From Alkanophaga liquidiphilum (GTDB lineage Archaea > Halobacteriota > Syntropharchaeia > Alkanophagales > B39-G2): DNA of 64,000 nt. Each line of letters opens with the position of its first letter. The stretch's first letter is position 1. Shown piece after piece: positions 25,722 to 34,826 of this stretch. Position numbers and translations under genes: made by a program. The stretch lies in assembly GCA_029259535.1 (NCBI GenBank), contig JAPHEF010000001.1, positions 1 to 64,000 of the forward strand. The letters are read 5' to 3'. The notes under the pieces are model-generated. The model made no database searches and had not been told where the DNA came from. It worked only from the letters and a program-made list of their open reading frames with translations.

Positions 25722-26849
25722 CTACTCTAAGACTATCTTCTCAAGTAACCTCCAAGACTCGGTATTAAGCTCTTTTGCCTTTAATATTTGGCGTTCGAGG
25801 TTTTCGAGGGCGATGTGGAAAGCGGCGTCGCCGCCGAAGCTCTCACCACGTCCTATGAAAAGTTTTCCGTCCGTCCTCATCCTAATCTTGCAGAAGATAA
25901 GGGGATGCCTTTTGAAGCGTTCTCCATGTCGTTTGAAGTAAACGTGAACAACCCCCCGCTTCAAGAAGACTCCAAACTTCTCGACGAGCCGCCTTAGCTC
26001 CTTTTCCACGTGCGACCTGTCAAATCTAACGTCACCCGCTGTCAGCTCTAAGAGAAAATCTTCGTCCTTTTCGGCGCCTAACTTCGAAATCGCCTCTAAG
26101 ATGTCAGTTTTCGTCACTATTCCGCTAATTTTGTCATCTCTCGTGACGACAAGTCCGGAAATGCCGTTGCTCACCATGAGCTCGACGGCTTTTCTCACGA
26201 CGACGTCCTCAGATATCGTAATGACGCTCTCGGTCATGATGTTTGTAACAGGAATGCCAAGCCTCGGCTTCTTCTCGGAAATAGCGCCTCTCGTGAGCCT
26301 CTTCTTCGGAATGATGGCCATGATGCAATCGTGCATGGTGACTATGCCGACAAGCTTGCCGTCTTTAACGACGGGCGCTCTTGAGATGCCGTGTTCTCTA
26401 AAGGTATTGAGCACGGCGGCGAGCGTGTCATCCTCGCCGACGGTGATGACGTCGGGACTCATAAGCTCGCGGACGGGCACGTCGCCGAACTCGGTATCCG
26501 CGACTGCGAGAAGCAGGGCTTCGTCAGTGACAACGCCGATGAGCTTGCCATTGTTGAAAACGGGCAGATGCTTAAGCTCGTTCTCAAACATGAGGCGAGC
26601 GGCGTCATGGATGCTCGTCTCAGGCGATATTTTCGGCGCCCTTTTTGCCAGGGTCTTTACCTTTGTCCTAGGGTCTCGAAACGCCCTCACGATTATGCGT
26701 TCCGTGAGGATTCCGATGTATTTACCGTCCTTGAAAACTATGAGCACGTCCACGTTGTCGTTCTCCCTGAACTTTGAAAGCGCCCTCGAAAGCGTCTCCT
26801 CAGCGTTTATACTCTCGTAATTCTCCGTGAGCAACTCCCGAACTTCCAT
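25722..26849 (-). CDS. Four-CBS-domain protein with ribosome-hibernation-factor-like tail
   Basis: A 375-residue cytosolic protein with four CBS domains (two Bateman modules) over about residues 1-265. The repeated core is visible in VRELLTENYESI, AKRAPKISPETSI, VRELMSPDVITV and VTNIMTESVITI, each followed by a G-I/V-V-T segment. The last 110 residues have RSHVEKELRRLVEKF and a tail FGGDAAFHIALENLERQI. That tail resembles the closing helix of HPF/RaiA proteins, which bind the small ribosomal subunit. An energy-sensing ribosome factor is an inference. Confidence 0.8.
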   Translation of the reverse strand: MEVRELLTENYESINAEETLSRALSKFRENDNVDVLIVFKDGKYIGILTERIIVRAFRDPRTKVKTLAKRAPKISPETSIHDAARLMFENELKHLPVFNNGKLIGVVTDEALLLAVADTEFGDVPVRELMSPDVITVGEDDTLAAVLNTFREHGISRAPVVKDGKLVGIVTMHDCIMAIIPKKRLTRGAISEKKPRLGIPVTNIMTESVITISEDVVVRKAVELMVSNGISGLVVTRDDKISGIVTKTDILEAISKLGAEKDEDFLLELTAGDVRFDRSHVEKELRRLVEKFGVFLKRGVVHVYFKRHGERFKRHPLIFCKIRMRTDGKLFIGRGESFGGDAAFHIALENLERQILKAKELNTESWRLLEKIVLE

Positions 26850-26959
26850 AACAAAGAGTGCGCCGATGGTATAATAAAAGCTATGTAGGGCTTTGAGGGA
26901 GATACACGCCCCTGCTCAACAAGCGCTTATCATTTGCCAAAACGCGAGCGAGCTGATAT

Positions 26960-27961
26960 TCAATATGCTTCCAAACACTCCCAGCGCAGCCCTGTCAGGA
27001 CGCCCACGAGTTTTGCGACGTAGCTGCCAAGTGGCTCGTTACCAGCACGAGCGTCGATGATGGCGTTCTGCGTGCCCTTAAGCGCGTCGAACATCATTCG
27101 CTCTATGACCTCATTGAACTCCTCGACTGTGAGCCCCATGCCCACCGAGAACATGAAGGTGAGCGTTACGATGGCGCCGGCGGCGGCGTCGCTACGGGCT
27201 TTCAGCAACAGGTCCTGTTGTGATACGTAAATTTCGGTCTTCGTCAATCCGAATTTCAAAAACGGCACGCAAAGCCCCTTTAAAAGCTCCTTCGTCAGTT
27301 TGTAATGCGGGTTCACAAGGAATAAGGTCTCCGAAATGGCTTTTATGACGTCTGCGGCGATGGCGCTCGCCAGCCTGTGCCGTGGCAGCGGGACGTCCGG
27401 CACGTTTTCAAAAATTCTGCCCTCATCCAAGACGACGACGGCGTCTGCGCTCTCCCGTAGCTGTTCTATTTCTTTTTTGGCTAATTCCATCTTAAGACCC
27501 TCGGAAGGGAGCGTGACGAAAGCAACGGCGGTGGCGCCTTGCTCCTTTGCAGCATCTAAGGCGACGGACGCCATGCTGGTATCAAGCTCGTGCGCTGCGT
27601 GTGCCGTGACAAAGACCACATCAAAGTTATCGAGATGTGGAACCAACCCCTCTTTCAAAGACCTGATGGCATTAGCGTAGCACGCCTCGGGCATGTTCTG
27701 CCGGAATAACGCCTTCTCAAGCCTTATATTCCTGTCGGCTTTCGTCTTCTTTAACTGACGCTTGTCGGCGATAGCGACGGTTTCCACGCATTTCGGCGTT
27801 CTCTCGATGATGCGGCGTAACGTTCTACAACCGGATTCTCCGCAGCCGACAACCGCCACTCTCGACACACCGAGCACCTCAGGGCGCTCCACCTCAGCGA
27901 CGCTGTATCCCTCTTTGACGAAAAGCAGTCTTTTCGCCCCGAACATTTGCACCAGTATCAC
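26960..27961 (-). CDS. Divergent FtsZ/tubulin-superfamily-like protein
   Basis: A 333-residue protein whose pattern follows FtsZ but lacks its active site. VAVVGCGESGCRTLRRI (about 36-52) aligns with the FtsZ VxGxGGAGxN start. FVTAHAAHELDTSMASVAL (about 120-138) sits where FtsZ has GGGTGTG, and that signature is absent. LRESADAVVVLDEGRIFE (about 173-190) matches the FtsZ segment LRESVDTLIVIPNDRL. The T7 loop N-x-D is not evident. It may be a non-hydrolysing partner or regulator of FtsZ. An ATG at 27943 is another possible start. Confidence 0.55.
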   Translation of the reverse strand: MILVQMFGAKRLLFVKEGYSVAEVERPEVLGVSRVAVVGCGESGCRTLRRIIERTPKCVETVAIADKRQLKKTKADRNIRLEKALFRQNMPEACYANAIRSLKEGLVPHLDNFDVVFVTAHAAHELDTSMASVALDAAKEQGATAVAFVTLPSEGLKMELAKKEIEQLRESADAVVVLDEGRIFENVPDVPLPRHRLASAIAADVIKAISETLFLVNPHYKLTKELLKGLCVPFLKFGLTKTEIYVSQQDLLLKARSDAAAGAIVTLTFMFSVGMGLTVEEFNEVIERMMFDALKGTQNAIIDARAGNEPLGSYVAKLVGVLTGLRWECLEAY

Positions 27962-28037
27962 CTGTTTCCCTTATCGCACTCTTACGATGAAAAATTTGAT
28001 GCGGTGAAAAATAAAATTTTCTAAAAGTAGTAGTGAG

Positions 28038-29366
28038 ATGGGGGAGCTCATCTTGCTCGTCGGCTTTTCGCTCGTAGGCACGCTCATCGGTTTCTTCACA
28101 GGCCTAATTCCTGGCATTCACGTGAATAACGTTGCGTTCACGCTTCTGACGCTGTCCCCAGCTATTTTTCGCATCATTGAAGGCTCGCCGCTGCCGCAAG
28201 GCTTTTTGCCGTTGTGCGTCGCATCTTTGGTGATCTCGGCATCCGTCGCTCATACCTTCTTGAGCTTTATTCCCACCGCCTTCTTCGGCGCCCCCGAGGG
28301 AGACACAGCCCTTTCCCTCCTTCCTGCGCACCACATGCTCCTTGAGGGGCGTGGCTACGAAGCCGTGTCGCTATCCGCAGTTGGGAGCTTTTGCGCTGTC
28401 GTCTCGGCGTTTCTACTGCTTCTCCCCTTTAAGTTTGTGTTTTCGGCGCCTCTGCACTTTTACGGCATACTGGACGCCGTCCTACTCTTTCTCCTACTGG
28501 GAATCTCGGCATTGCTTATCCTGACTGAAAGCTTTAACGAAAGACTTATGCCGATGCAAGCGGTCCTTTTAGCGCTTCTCGTTTTCATGTTATCTGGAGC
28601 GTTAGGGTATTCGATTCTGAATACGGAGCTTATGAACATCAGCAACGGTCTTTTCAATTCTTATCGAGTTTCTCTGCTCTTCCCAGCCCTCACGGGGCTT
28701 TTCGGCGTTGCATCTTTGCTGTATTCAGCGGCGCACGCCCCAGACATACCGGCACAGGTGTTAAAGGAGCCTGAAATTAATAAAAGCGAGCTTACGAAGT
28801 CAATAGCGGCAGGCACGCTTTTCGGAAGCGTCGTTGGTTTTCTTCCGGGAATCACGGCGGCGCATGCGACGGTATTTGCGATGCTCGCCCGTCGTAACAG
28901 AGCGCCGGAGCAAATAATTCTAACACTCAGCAGCGTTAATACCGCCAACGCGATTTTCTGCACCGCTGCACTCTTTTTAATTCTGAAGCCAAGAAGTGGT
29001 GCGCTCATTGCGGTGAGCGAGCTCATAAGCGTAGAGCCTTGGGGAGGGATAATTCCACCACTGAGCCTCTGCTACCTCCTCATCTCAGTTCTGGTGGCGA
29101 GCTTCTTTTCCTATTTCGCAACAATGCTCGTGGGTAGACGACTCTCCGCAATTTTCACAAGGCTACCATACCAGCTTGTGGTCTTTGGCATTCTGACGCT
29201 GCTTTTCGCTCTCGTTTTTTTGTTTAATGGTGTTTTTGGCATGCTTGTCATGCTCGTTGCGACGTGCATAGGTCTTGTGCCCATTTATTTGGGCGTGCGG
29301 CGTTCGCACTGCATGGGAGTGTTACTGCTGCCGATAATCTTGTTCTATGCTAATATTTCACTGTAA
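28038..29366 (+). CDS. TctA/DUF112-like polytopic membrane transporter
   Basis: A 442-residue membrane protein with about ten to twelve hydrophobic segments. The N-terminus LIGFFTGLIPGIHVNNVAF (about 16-34) and the internal repeat VVGFLPGITAAHATVFAM (about 265-282) match the paired G-x-x-P-G-I/L motifs of TctA-type permeases. No TctB or TctC gene is adjacent, as is usual for archaeal members. Substrate is unknown; a carboxylate is a guess from the bacterial family. Its end overlaps the convergent GT4 gene by 22 bp. Confidence 0.82.
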   Translation: MGELILLVGFSLVGTLIGFFTGLIPGIHVNNVAFTLLTLSPAIFRIIEGSPLPQGFLPLCVASLVISASVAHTFLSFIPTAFFGAPEGDTALSLLPAHHMLLEGRGYEAVSLSAVGSFCAVVSAFLLLLPFKFVFSAPLHFYGILDAVLLFLLLGISALLILTESFNERLMPMQAVLLALLVFMLSGALGYSILNTELMNISNGLFNSYRVSLLFPALTGLFGVASLLYSAAHAPDIPAQVLKEPEINKSELTKSIAAGTLFGSVVGFLPGITAAHATVFAMLARRNRAPEQIILTLSSVNTANAIFCTAALFLILKPRSGALIAVSELISVEPWGGIIPPLSLCYLLISVLVASFFSYFATMLVGRRLSAIFTRLPYQLVVFGILTLLFALVFLFNGVFGMLVMLVATCIGLVPIYLGVRRSHCMGVLLLPIILFYANISL

Positions 29367-30502
29367 ACACCAAGCGTCATTTTTGCGACATTATCCCAAG
29401 AGAAGAACTTTGCGGCTTTTCTGCCGTTTTCGCCCATCCTGCGTGCATGTTCGAAATTTGAAAATATTTCTTTGATGCCCCAGCTTATTGATTGTGGATT
29501 GTCGTAAACCCTAAGCCCATTGATGCCGTGCTTGACGTATTCGAAGCCGTTCTGCGTCACGATTATCGGCTTACGGGCAGCCCACGCTTCGAGGGCGACT
29601 ATGCCGAAGGGCTCATTCCTTGAAGGTATGCAGACGACATCGCACGCCTTATACCACTTCCCGAGGTAATCTTCAGAAACATAGCCAAGGAACCTCGTAG
29701 CGTGCGCCACGCCCAGCTCCCACGCCCGACGTTCGAGCCAAGGACGCATGTGCCCGTCGCCTATGAACACGAACTTTGCATCCGGGAATTCTATCAAGAC
29801 AGAGGGGACCGCCTCTAAGAGTAAATCAGGCCCCTTCTGCACGACCATCCTGCCGACAAACAAGCAGACCGGGTCCCAGACACCAATACTGAGCCACCTT
29901 TTGACCTCCCAAGGGTCAACAGGCACGTCAAACTTATGCAACGAGACGCCGTTTGGAATTACTGCAATTTTCCAATCTTCGAACTTATAAATGCGCTTTA
30001 TTTCCTCTTTCAGCGTCTGCGACGTCGTAATTATCTTGTTGGCGACGAAGCCGCCATACCATTCCAAATTCCGGATATGCCATGATTGCCCCTCATGGAA
30101 GGCATTACCGCACCGCCCGTATTCTGTGGAGTGCAGCGTGAACACGGTCCTCTTTCCGCGGGCGTTTTTTATCTCTGCGAGCGCGTTTGCGGTCATCCAG
30201 TCGTGACCATGAATTATGTCGAAATGCCCTGCGATGTTTTCCGTTTCAAAGAAATGCCAAGCGAAAGAGCGGCACATGTTGTTCATCTCCCCCACGAAGT
30301 TGGAGTTCAAATCGAAAGGGCATCGGTGGTAATGGACGCGGTCAATGACCTCATACTGCGGCTGCCCGTGCCCCATCCTCGTAAACACGTGAACCTCGTT
30401 TCCCAGCCTTTCAAGCGCAGCAGCGAGCTCCGTCACGTGGACGGCGACGCCTCCAACTTTGATGGAATGTAAAGATTCCCAACTGAACATTGCGATTCTC
30501 AT
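29345..30502 (-). CDS. GT4/GT5-like glycosyltransferase (glycogen-synthase type)
   Basis: A 385-residue GT-B enzyme. MRIAMFSWESLHSIKVGGVAVH has the N-terminal donor loop, and FDIIHGHDWMTANALA (about 93-108) the H-x-H-x-W pattern seen in glycogen and starch synthases. AVIPNGVSLHKFD is the interdomain link. The donor site E-P-F-G-I-V-A-L-E (about 303-311) is intact. I chose the ATG at 30502 because residues encoded upstream do not resemble the family. It lies 16 bp after the sugar nucleotidyltransferase gene, in keeping with joint glucan synthesis. Confidence 0.9.
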   Translation of the reverse strand: MRIAMFSWESLHSIKVGGVAVHVTELAAALERLGNEVHVFTRMGHGQPQYEVIDRVHYHRCPFDLNSNFVGEMNNMCRSFAWHFFETENIAGHFDIIHGHDWMTANALAEIKNARGKRTVFTLHSTEYGRCGNAFHEGQSWHIRNLEWYGGFVANKIITTSQTLKEEIKRIYKFEDWKIAVIPNGVSLHKFDVPVDPWEVKRWLSIGVWDPVCLFVGRMVVQKGPDLLLEAVPSVLIEFPDAKFVFIGDGHMRPWLERRAWELGVAHATRFLGYVSEDYLGKWYKACDVVCIPSRNEPFGIVALEAWAARKPIIVTQNGFEYVKHGINGLRVYDNPQSISWGIKEIFSNFEHARRMGENGRKAAKFFSWDNVAKMTLGVYSEILA

Positions 30503-30518
30503 TTCCAACCCTGACTTC

Positions 30519-32003
30519 CTAACCAGCTCTCGGCGTTGAGTCCCGAATCTCAGCATTCGCATCCACGGCTTCGTCTCTGACCGCAGCGGCGAGGCGTCTT
30601 CGTAGAATCTCGATGAGGAGCGTCCTCGCACGTTCGCCTTTAACGCCACGCACCGCCTCTGCCAGCTTTTTCTCGCCAAAGATATGGCAAATCCACTCAG
30701 CAAAATCGTTAGTGCTGTTCCTAAGATGGTATTTTATTGAGCGTTCGTCAATAATTTTGAGAATTTCGACCAGCTCCTCAATGCTGTATGCCACGAATCC
30801 GGTGTGGCGGACGGTGCCGTCGTCGTCCTGCAAGTTGAAGTAGAAAGCTTCTTCTTCAGGAACTCGACGGAGGAGCTTGTTCTTAAGCGGGGTCTTCGGG
30901 CGGGCGTGCTCGAACCTGACGAAGCGTCGCAGCTCGCCCTTGAGCTTCGAACCGTAGGAGAGGCTGACAAACGGCCAAACCTTACCCTCAGCGAGGACAG
31001 CATCGTAGATGCTGCAATAAGGACCGACGACCGAATCCACGACTCTGGCGCCACTCCTTACCATTGAGCTTTCGCCGATGATGCTGCACTTCACATATGC
31101 GGAAGCGATTTCAGAATCTTCGAATAGCACAGATGCATGCAGCTCGGCGGACTCGACGACCGCACCCTCGCCGATGACGGTGGGTCCGTAAATAACGGCA
31201 TCGGCAACAACTGCGCCCTCGCCTATGAAAACATCTCCGTATATCTCAGCGTCTCGCAGCTCTGCATCATCGACTGCGGCAACGGGAGTGCCGCCAGCAC
31301 GCTTTTTCAGGAGCCAAGCCACCGCCCGCATGTAGCCATCGGGCTTGCCGACGTCCACCCAGAAGCCCTTGACCTCGCAGCCGTAAAGTTCGCCTTCTTG
31401 TGCCAAAATCGGGAACAAGTCCTTTGAGAAATCAAAAGAACATCGCTCAGGCACATACTCCAAAACGTCGGGCTCAATCACGTAAAGCCCTGTGTTTATC
31501 AGATTGCTAAAACACTCTTCGGGTCTGGGCTTCTCCTTAAACCTCTTTACTACGCCCTCCTCATCTATTTCCACAATCCCATAATGGTAAGGGTCGTCCA
31601 CGTGCATCAGAGCTATCGTGGCGAGGCGTCCATGCTTCTTGTGGAACTTAATAAGCTCTTTTAAGTTTATATCGGTGATGTTGTCGCCTTGAATTATGAC
31701 GGCGGTCTCGTCGAGACCGGCATTCTTGACGGAGCCTGCAGTGCCCAGCGGCTCCGGCTCTTCAGGATACGAGAGTTTAAGGTTTTTTGCCTCCCCACAT
31801 TTGCTAAGATGCTCAATTATCATCTCCCGTAGGTAGTTCGTAGTGATGGTTATGCTTTTTATGCCATGTATCTTCAGATACTTGACAATATGCTCTAATA
31901 TTGGCTTATCGACCAGCGGGAGCAGAGGCTTCGGCCTCGTGAATGTCAAGGGGCGAAGCCTCGTTCCAAAACCACCCGCGAGAATCACAGCTTTCGACGT
32001 CAT
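30519..32003 (-). CDS. NDP-sugar pyrophosphorylase with extra C-terminal domain
   Basis: A 494-residue nucleotidyltransferase that makes an NDP-sugar from NTP and sugar 1-phosphate. The signature AVILAGGFGTRLRPLTFTRP (about 5-24) with PKPLLPLVDKP follows. QGDNITDINL (about 105) has the metal Asp and FKEKPRPEE the sugar site. Left-handed beta-helix repeats cover about 245-345. The last 120 residues hold EEAFYFNLQDDDG and KYHLRNSTNDFAEW, resembling the DUF5752-type domain seen beside archaeal glycan enzymes. A TATA box 26 bp upstream suggests a leaderless mRNA. Confidence 0.88.
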   Translation of the reverse strand: MTSKAVILAGGFGTRLRPLTFTRPKPLLPLVDKPILEHIVKYLKIHGIKSITITTNYLREMIIEHLSKCGEAKNLKLSYPEEPEPLGTAGSVKNAGLDETAVIIQGDNITDINLKELIKFHKKHGRLATIALMHVDDPYHYGIVEIDEEGVVKRFKEKPRPEECFSNLINTGLYVIEPDVLEYVPERCSFDFSKDLFPILAQEGELYGCEVKGFWVDVGKPDGYMRAVAWLLKKRAGGTPVAAVDDAELRDAEIYGDVFIGEGAVVADAVIYGPTVIGEGAVVESAELHASVLFEDSEIASAYVKCSIIGESSMVRSGARVVDSVVGPYCSIYDAVLAEGKVWPFVSLSYGSKLKGELRRFVRFEHARPKTPLKNKLLRRVPEEEAFYFNLQDDDGTVRHTGFVAYSIEELVEILKIIDERSIKYHLRNSTNDFAEWICHIFGEKKLAEAVRGVKGERARTLLIEILRRRLAAAVRDEAVDANAEIRDSTPRAG

Positions 32004-32028
32004 GACAAAAAAAGTAGCGTCTTTATCC

Positions 32029-32036
32029 TATATAAA
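32029..32036 (-). promoter_or_regulatory. TATA box of the NDP-sugar pyrophosphorylase gene
   Basis: Minus-strand GGTTTATATAGG lies 26 bp before the ATG at 32003. This is leaderless spacing. It drives the pyrophosphorylase and probably the downstream GT4 gene. Confidence 0.6.
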
Positions 32037-32149
32037 CCTTCTACGCCCTTCCCATATGCAAAAATTTTTCCTACAAGCCCTCTTTAACTCGCTATATGCA
32101 GCAAAAAGTGCAAGTCTGCAGGTGAAACTTGGTGGAGTAGTATATTATC

Positions 32150-34657
32150 TCAGTCGTGCTGCTCGCCCTGTTCAAAATCTTCACAAAGTGTCCTGAATTC
32201 GCAAAATCTGCAAAAGCGGCGGGTGCCCTCCGGCGGCTTGTTCGTCACGAGCGCTCGGTGCAGCGCGCTCGCAAGCGCTTCGTATCTGCGGAGCGTCATC
32301 TCCGCGCTGCTTAAATCCACCTCGAAACACTTGAACTGCCCTGTTTCGAGCGTCGCCGCCACTCGCATGCGTATTTTTTCTGGCTGCAAGAAGTCGCTGA
32401 GCTGCGGCGTCGGCTGCAGCTCGTAGTATATCAAAAGCGCACGCTCGTAGCCGCCCGCCGCTGCGTAGAACCGCACTTGTTCCTCGTCTTCGTGCAGCGG
32501 ACCGTTCCTCAGGACGTAAGAGAAACTTCTTGGGCTCTTGGACTTGAACTCCACGACCTTGTCCCCGTCCACAGCGTCTATGCGACCAGCAAGTGTCAGC
32601 ACGCCGTCTTCGGCTGTAAATTCCCATGCCACAGGCACTTCTCTCATGAAATAGCTTTCTTCGACGATTTCGTGGAACAGCCGCCCGATGAAAAGGCGGA
32701 AAGCATCTCCAAGGGTCGGTTTCCGCAGCACCCGCCGCCGGAACCACGAACGACGAAGACAGCCGCCGAGCTCTGAGACGTAAATTCTTTCGTCTTTGTA
32801 TTCGTGTTTGGCGTCCTGCGATAGGACTTGCTCCATGAATCGCTTGAAGGCTGCGACTTCGTCGTTCGCCCAGCGGCATTCCTTCCAGCCATAAACCGAA
32901 TGGCGCTCAAGACAGTAGTCTACAAAACTCCCAAGAAGACCGTTCTTATACGCAGAAAGCACGTTCCCGACGACTACGAGCTTGTAAACTGGGCGTGTGA
33001 AGGCGACGTTCAACCGGTTCGGGTCGGCGGCGAAGCTCATGTCCTCGGTGCTCGTCACGCTGAAAATGATTACATCTTTCTGCCGCCCCTGGAAAGCGTC
33101 CACGGTGTCCACTTCTAAGCCCCTGCTCCCCGTCTTGGCAAGCATCAAGCCCGCATCTTCCGCCATCGCTCTTATAAGCGTCTTCTGAGCGTCATACGGC
33201 GTTATTATGGCGATGCGCTCTTCAGCGTTTTTAAGGCACGCGACAAACATTCTTGCGAGCTGCACGCACGCCTCGGCTTCCACAACGTTGAGCTTTGAGC
33301 CACCTTTTTGCAGCTCCTTGCCTTCGACGTGGACGAACACCACTGGCATCTCTGGACTCAGAACCTCGCCCCGTTCGAGGGTTTGCCAGCCGCCGACGTC
33401 AAGGCTGAGCGAGTGGCAGCGCTCTGCAGGCGTAATTCTGCCCTCGTAGAAGTGGCGTTGCGAGAAGCTGATGATTTCAGCGTGACTGCGGTAGTGTCGC
33501 TCAAGCCAGAGGCTCCGCCCCGGATATTTGCGTAGCAAGTGGTTAAAGGCGCTGTAGCGTTCCTGCCTGCGTTTTCCCCCTTGTCCCCTAAAGATGGGTA
33601 GCATTTGCTTGTGGTCGCCGATGAAGACCCATTTTTTCGCCTTAAGCGCGCCGAGGAGCGCCAACGGTATCGAAGCTTGGCTGCACTCGTCTATGAACAC
33701 CGTATCGAACGTCACGTCGCGCAATGGAAAGAGTTGCGACTTTATGAGCGTCGCGCCGATGATTGGCGTCGTTGCGATGAGACGCTCGCTCTCTTCCCTA
33801 AGGAGGCGGCTGCGCTCTGAAAGCGTCCGGCTCAGCTCCTCGACGCTCGCCCACGATGAGATGCGACGCCGCAGCTCTTTCAAACGCCCGCCGAGCGCAG
33901 CCTCCACCCGCCTTCCCAACAAATATTCCTTGCGCAATACTTTTTCGGGGCGTCCGACCCGCAACGCCACGCTCAGCGGCAGGTTCTCGATGGCTGTGTC
34001 CACCGCCCTATTCGTATGCGACGTTATCAAAACCTTCTCGCCCCGCTTCGTAAGCTCGTAGGCAGCTTTAGCTATCACCTGAGTCTTCCCCGTCCCCGGC
34101 GGTCCTATTATCAAAATAAACTCGCCCTCAGCAAGCGAAAGGACACTTTCAACAGCTTTCACCTGCGAAGCGTCAAGAACGGCATCTGTAAGCTCTCCAC
34201 TCTTGAAAATACGCTTATCTTTTAGCGTCGTAGCTCTTTTCAGCTCAGAAAGCCTCAAATCACCAAACATCAGCTCGTAAAGGCGCCCTTCAATTTCAGT
34301 CCTGCCAGTCCAAACCCTCTGCAATGCCTCAAGCTGCAAATCATAGCTTATTAAGGACTCGGACTCGAAAATTTGGAGTTCATCGCCGACATGGAAGCCG
34401 GACGCCTCCATAAAGACGGCAAGCGTGTTCGGACGTGCTTCGACTACGACGCCCAACCTCTCCACGTCCTCGGAAGCGACGTAGCCGACGACGTCGCCGA
34501 CGTCGAGCCGCAGACCGCCGCCGCACTCCAGCACGGCTACGCTCCCTGAAACCCCAGAAATCTTAGCAGGCGTCGCCTGCCGCAGCGCCCGCTCCCGTAA
34601 CTCCCGCTCCGCAAGCCCCCGCTCCTCCTCAATTATCCTCGCAAGCTCCTCTAGCAT
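32150..34657 (-). CDS. Dna2/UPF1-like helicase fused to a Cas4-like nuclease
   Basis: An 835-residue fusion for DNA processing. The SF1 helicase has Walker A GPPGTGKT (185-192), Walker B FIDECSQAS (about 325), FIGDHKQMLP, ERHYRSHAEII and a late DAFQGRQKDVIIFS and NRLNVAFTR. The C-terminal 200 residues form a PD-(D/E)xK nuclease: RIDAVDGDKVVEFKSKS. An iron-sulfur cluster is predicted from Cys in GGCLRRSW and the final CRFCEFRTLC. Eukaryotic Dna2 has the nuclease first and helicase last, and here the order is reversed. Likely repair or Okazaki-flap processing (inference). Confidence 0.92.
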   Translation of the reverse strand: MLEELARIIEEERGLAERELRERALRQATPAKISGVSGSVAVLECGGGLRLDVGDVVGYVASEDVERLGVVVEARPNTLAVFMEASGFHVGDELQIFESESLISYDLQLEALQRVWTGRTEIEGRLYELMFGDLRLSELKRATTLKDKRIFKSGELTDAVLDASQVKAVESVLSLAEGEFILIIGPPGTGKTQVIAKAAYELTKRGEKVLITSHTNRAVDTAIENLPLSVALRVGRPEKVLRKEYLLGRRVEAALGGRLKELRRRISSWASVEELSRTLSERSRLLREESERLIATTPIIGATLIKSQLFPLRDVTFDTVFIDECSQASIPLALLGALKAKKWVFIGDHKQMLPIFRGQGGKRRQERYSAFNHLLRKYPGRSLWLERHYRSHAEIISFSQRHFYEGRITPAERCHSLSLDVGGWQTLERGEVLSPEMPVVFVHVEGKELQKGGSKLNVVEAEACVQLARMFVACLKNAEERIAIITPYDAQKTLIRAMAEDAGLMLAKTGSRGLEVDTVDAFQGRQKDVIIFSVTSTEDMSFAADPNRLNVAFTRPVYKLVVVGNVLSAYKNGLLGSFVDYCLERHSVYGWKECRWANDEVAAFKRFMEQVLSQDAKHEYKDERIYVSELGGCLRRSWFRRRVLRKPTLGDAFRLFIGRLFHEIVEESYFMREVPVAWEFTAEDGVLTLAGRIDAVDGDKVVEFKSKSPRSFSYVLRNGPLHEDEEQVRFYAAAGGYERALLIYYELQPTPQLSDFLQPEKIRMRVAATLETGQFKCFEVDLSSAEMTLRRYEALASALHRALVTNKPPEGTRRFCRFCEFRTLCEDFEQGEQHD

Positions 34658-34671
34658 TTTTACTAATTTTT

Positions 34672-34733
34672 ACAAAATGTCGCTAAGAAAGCTTATGGTT
34701 TTAACCATGAGATGGTGGGGGTCACACGTCCCC
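34672..34733 (+). repeat. Hairpin repeat, copy a
   Basis: Reads AATGTCGCTAAGAAAGC, then a hairpin CTTATGGTT/AACCATGAG, then ATGGTGGGGGTCAC. Copies b (50500) and c (56108) share the AGAAAGCT(T/C)AT start. The final TCAC matches the ends of the other structured loci in this window and is typical of IS200/IS605 right ends. It lies in the 169-bp gap between the helicase start and the exchanger end; nothing else is seen there. Confidence 0.6.
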
Positions 34734-34826
34734 AAAAAGAGTTTCTTGTTTCAAATTAATGTGTTAATTTCACCGCTTTTCTGCTGCTTTTCTGTTGGCA
34801 GCAAGGCAACTTGGTGACGCGTCAAA

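Noticed and set aside
30503..30703. Extension of the GT4 protein upstream of 30502
   Set aside because: It overlaps the end of the pyrophosphorylase gene and MRIAMFSWE is the standard family start.
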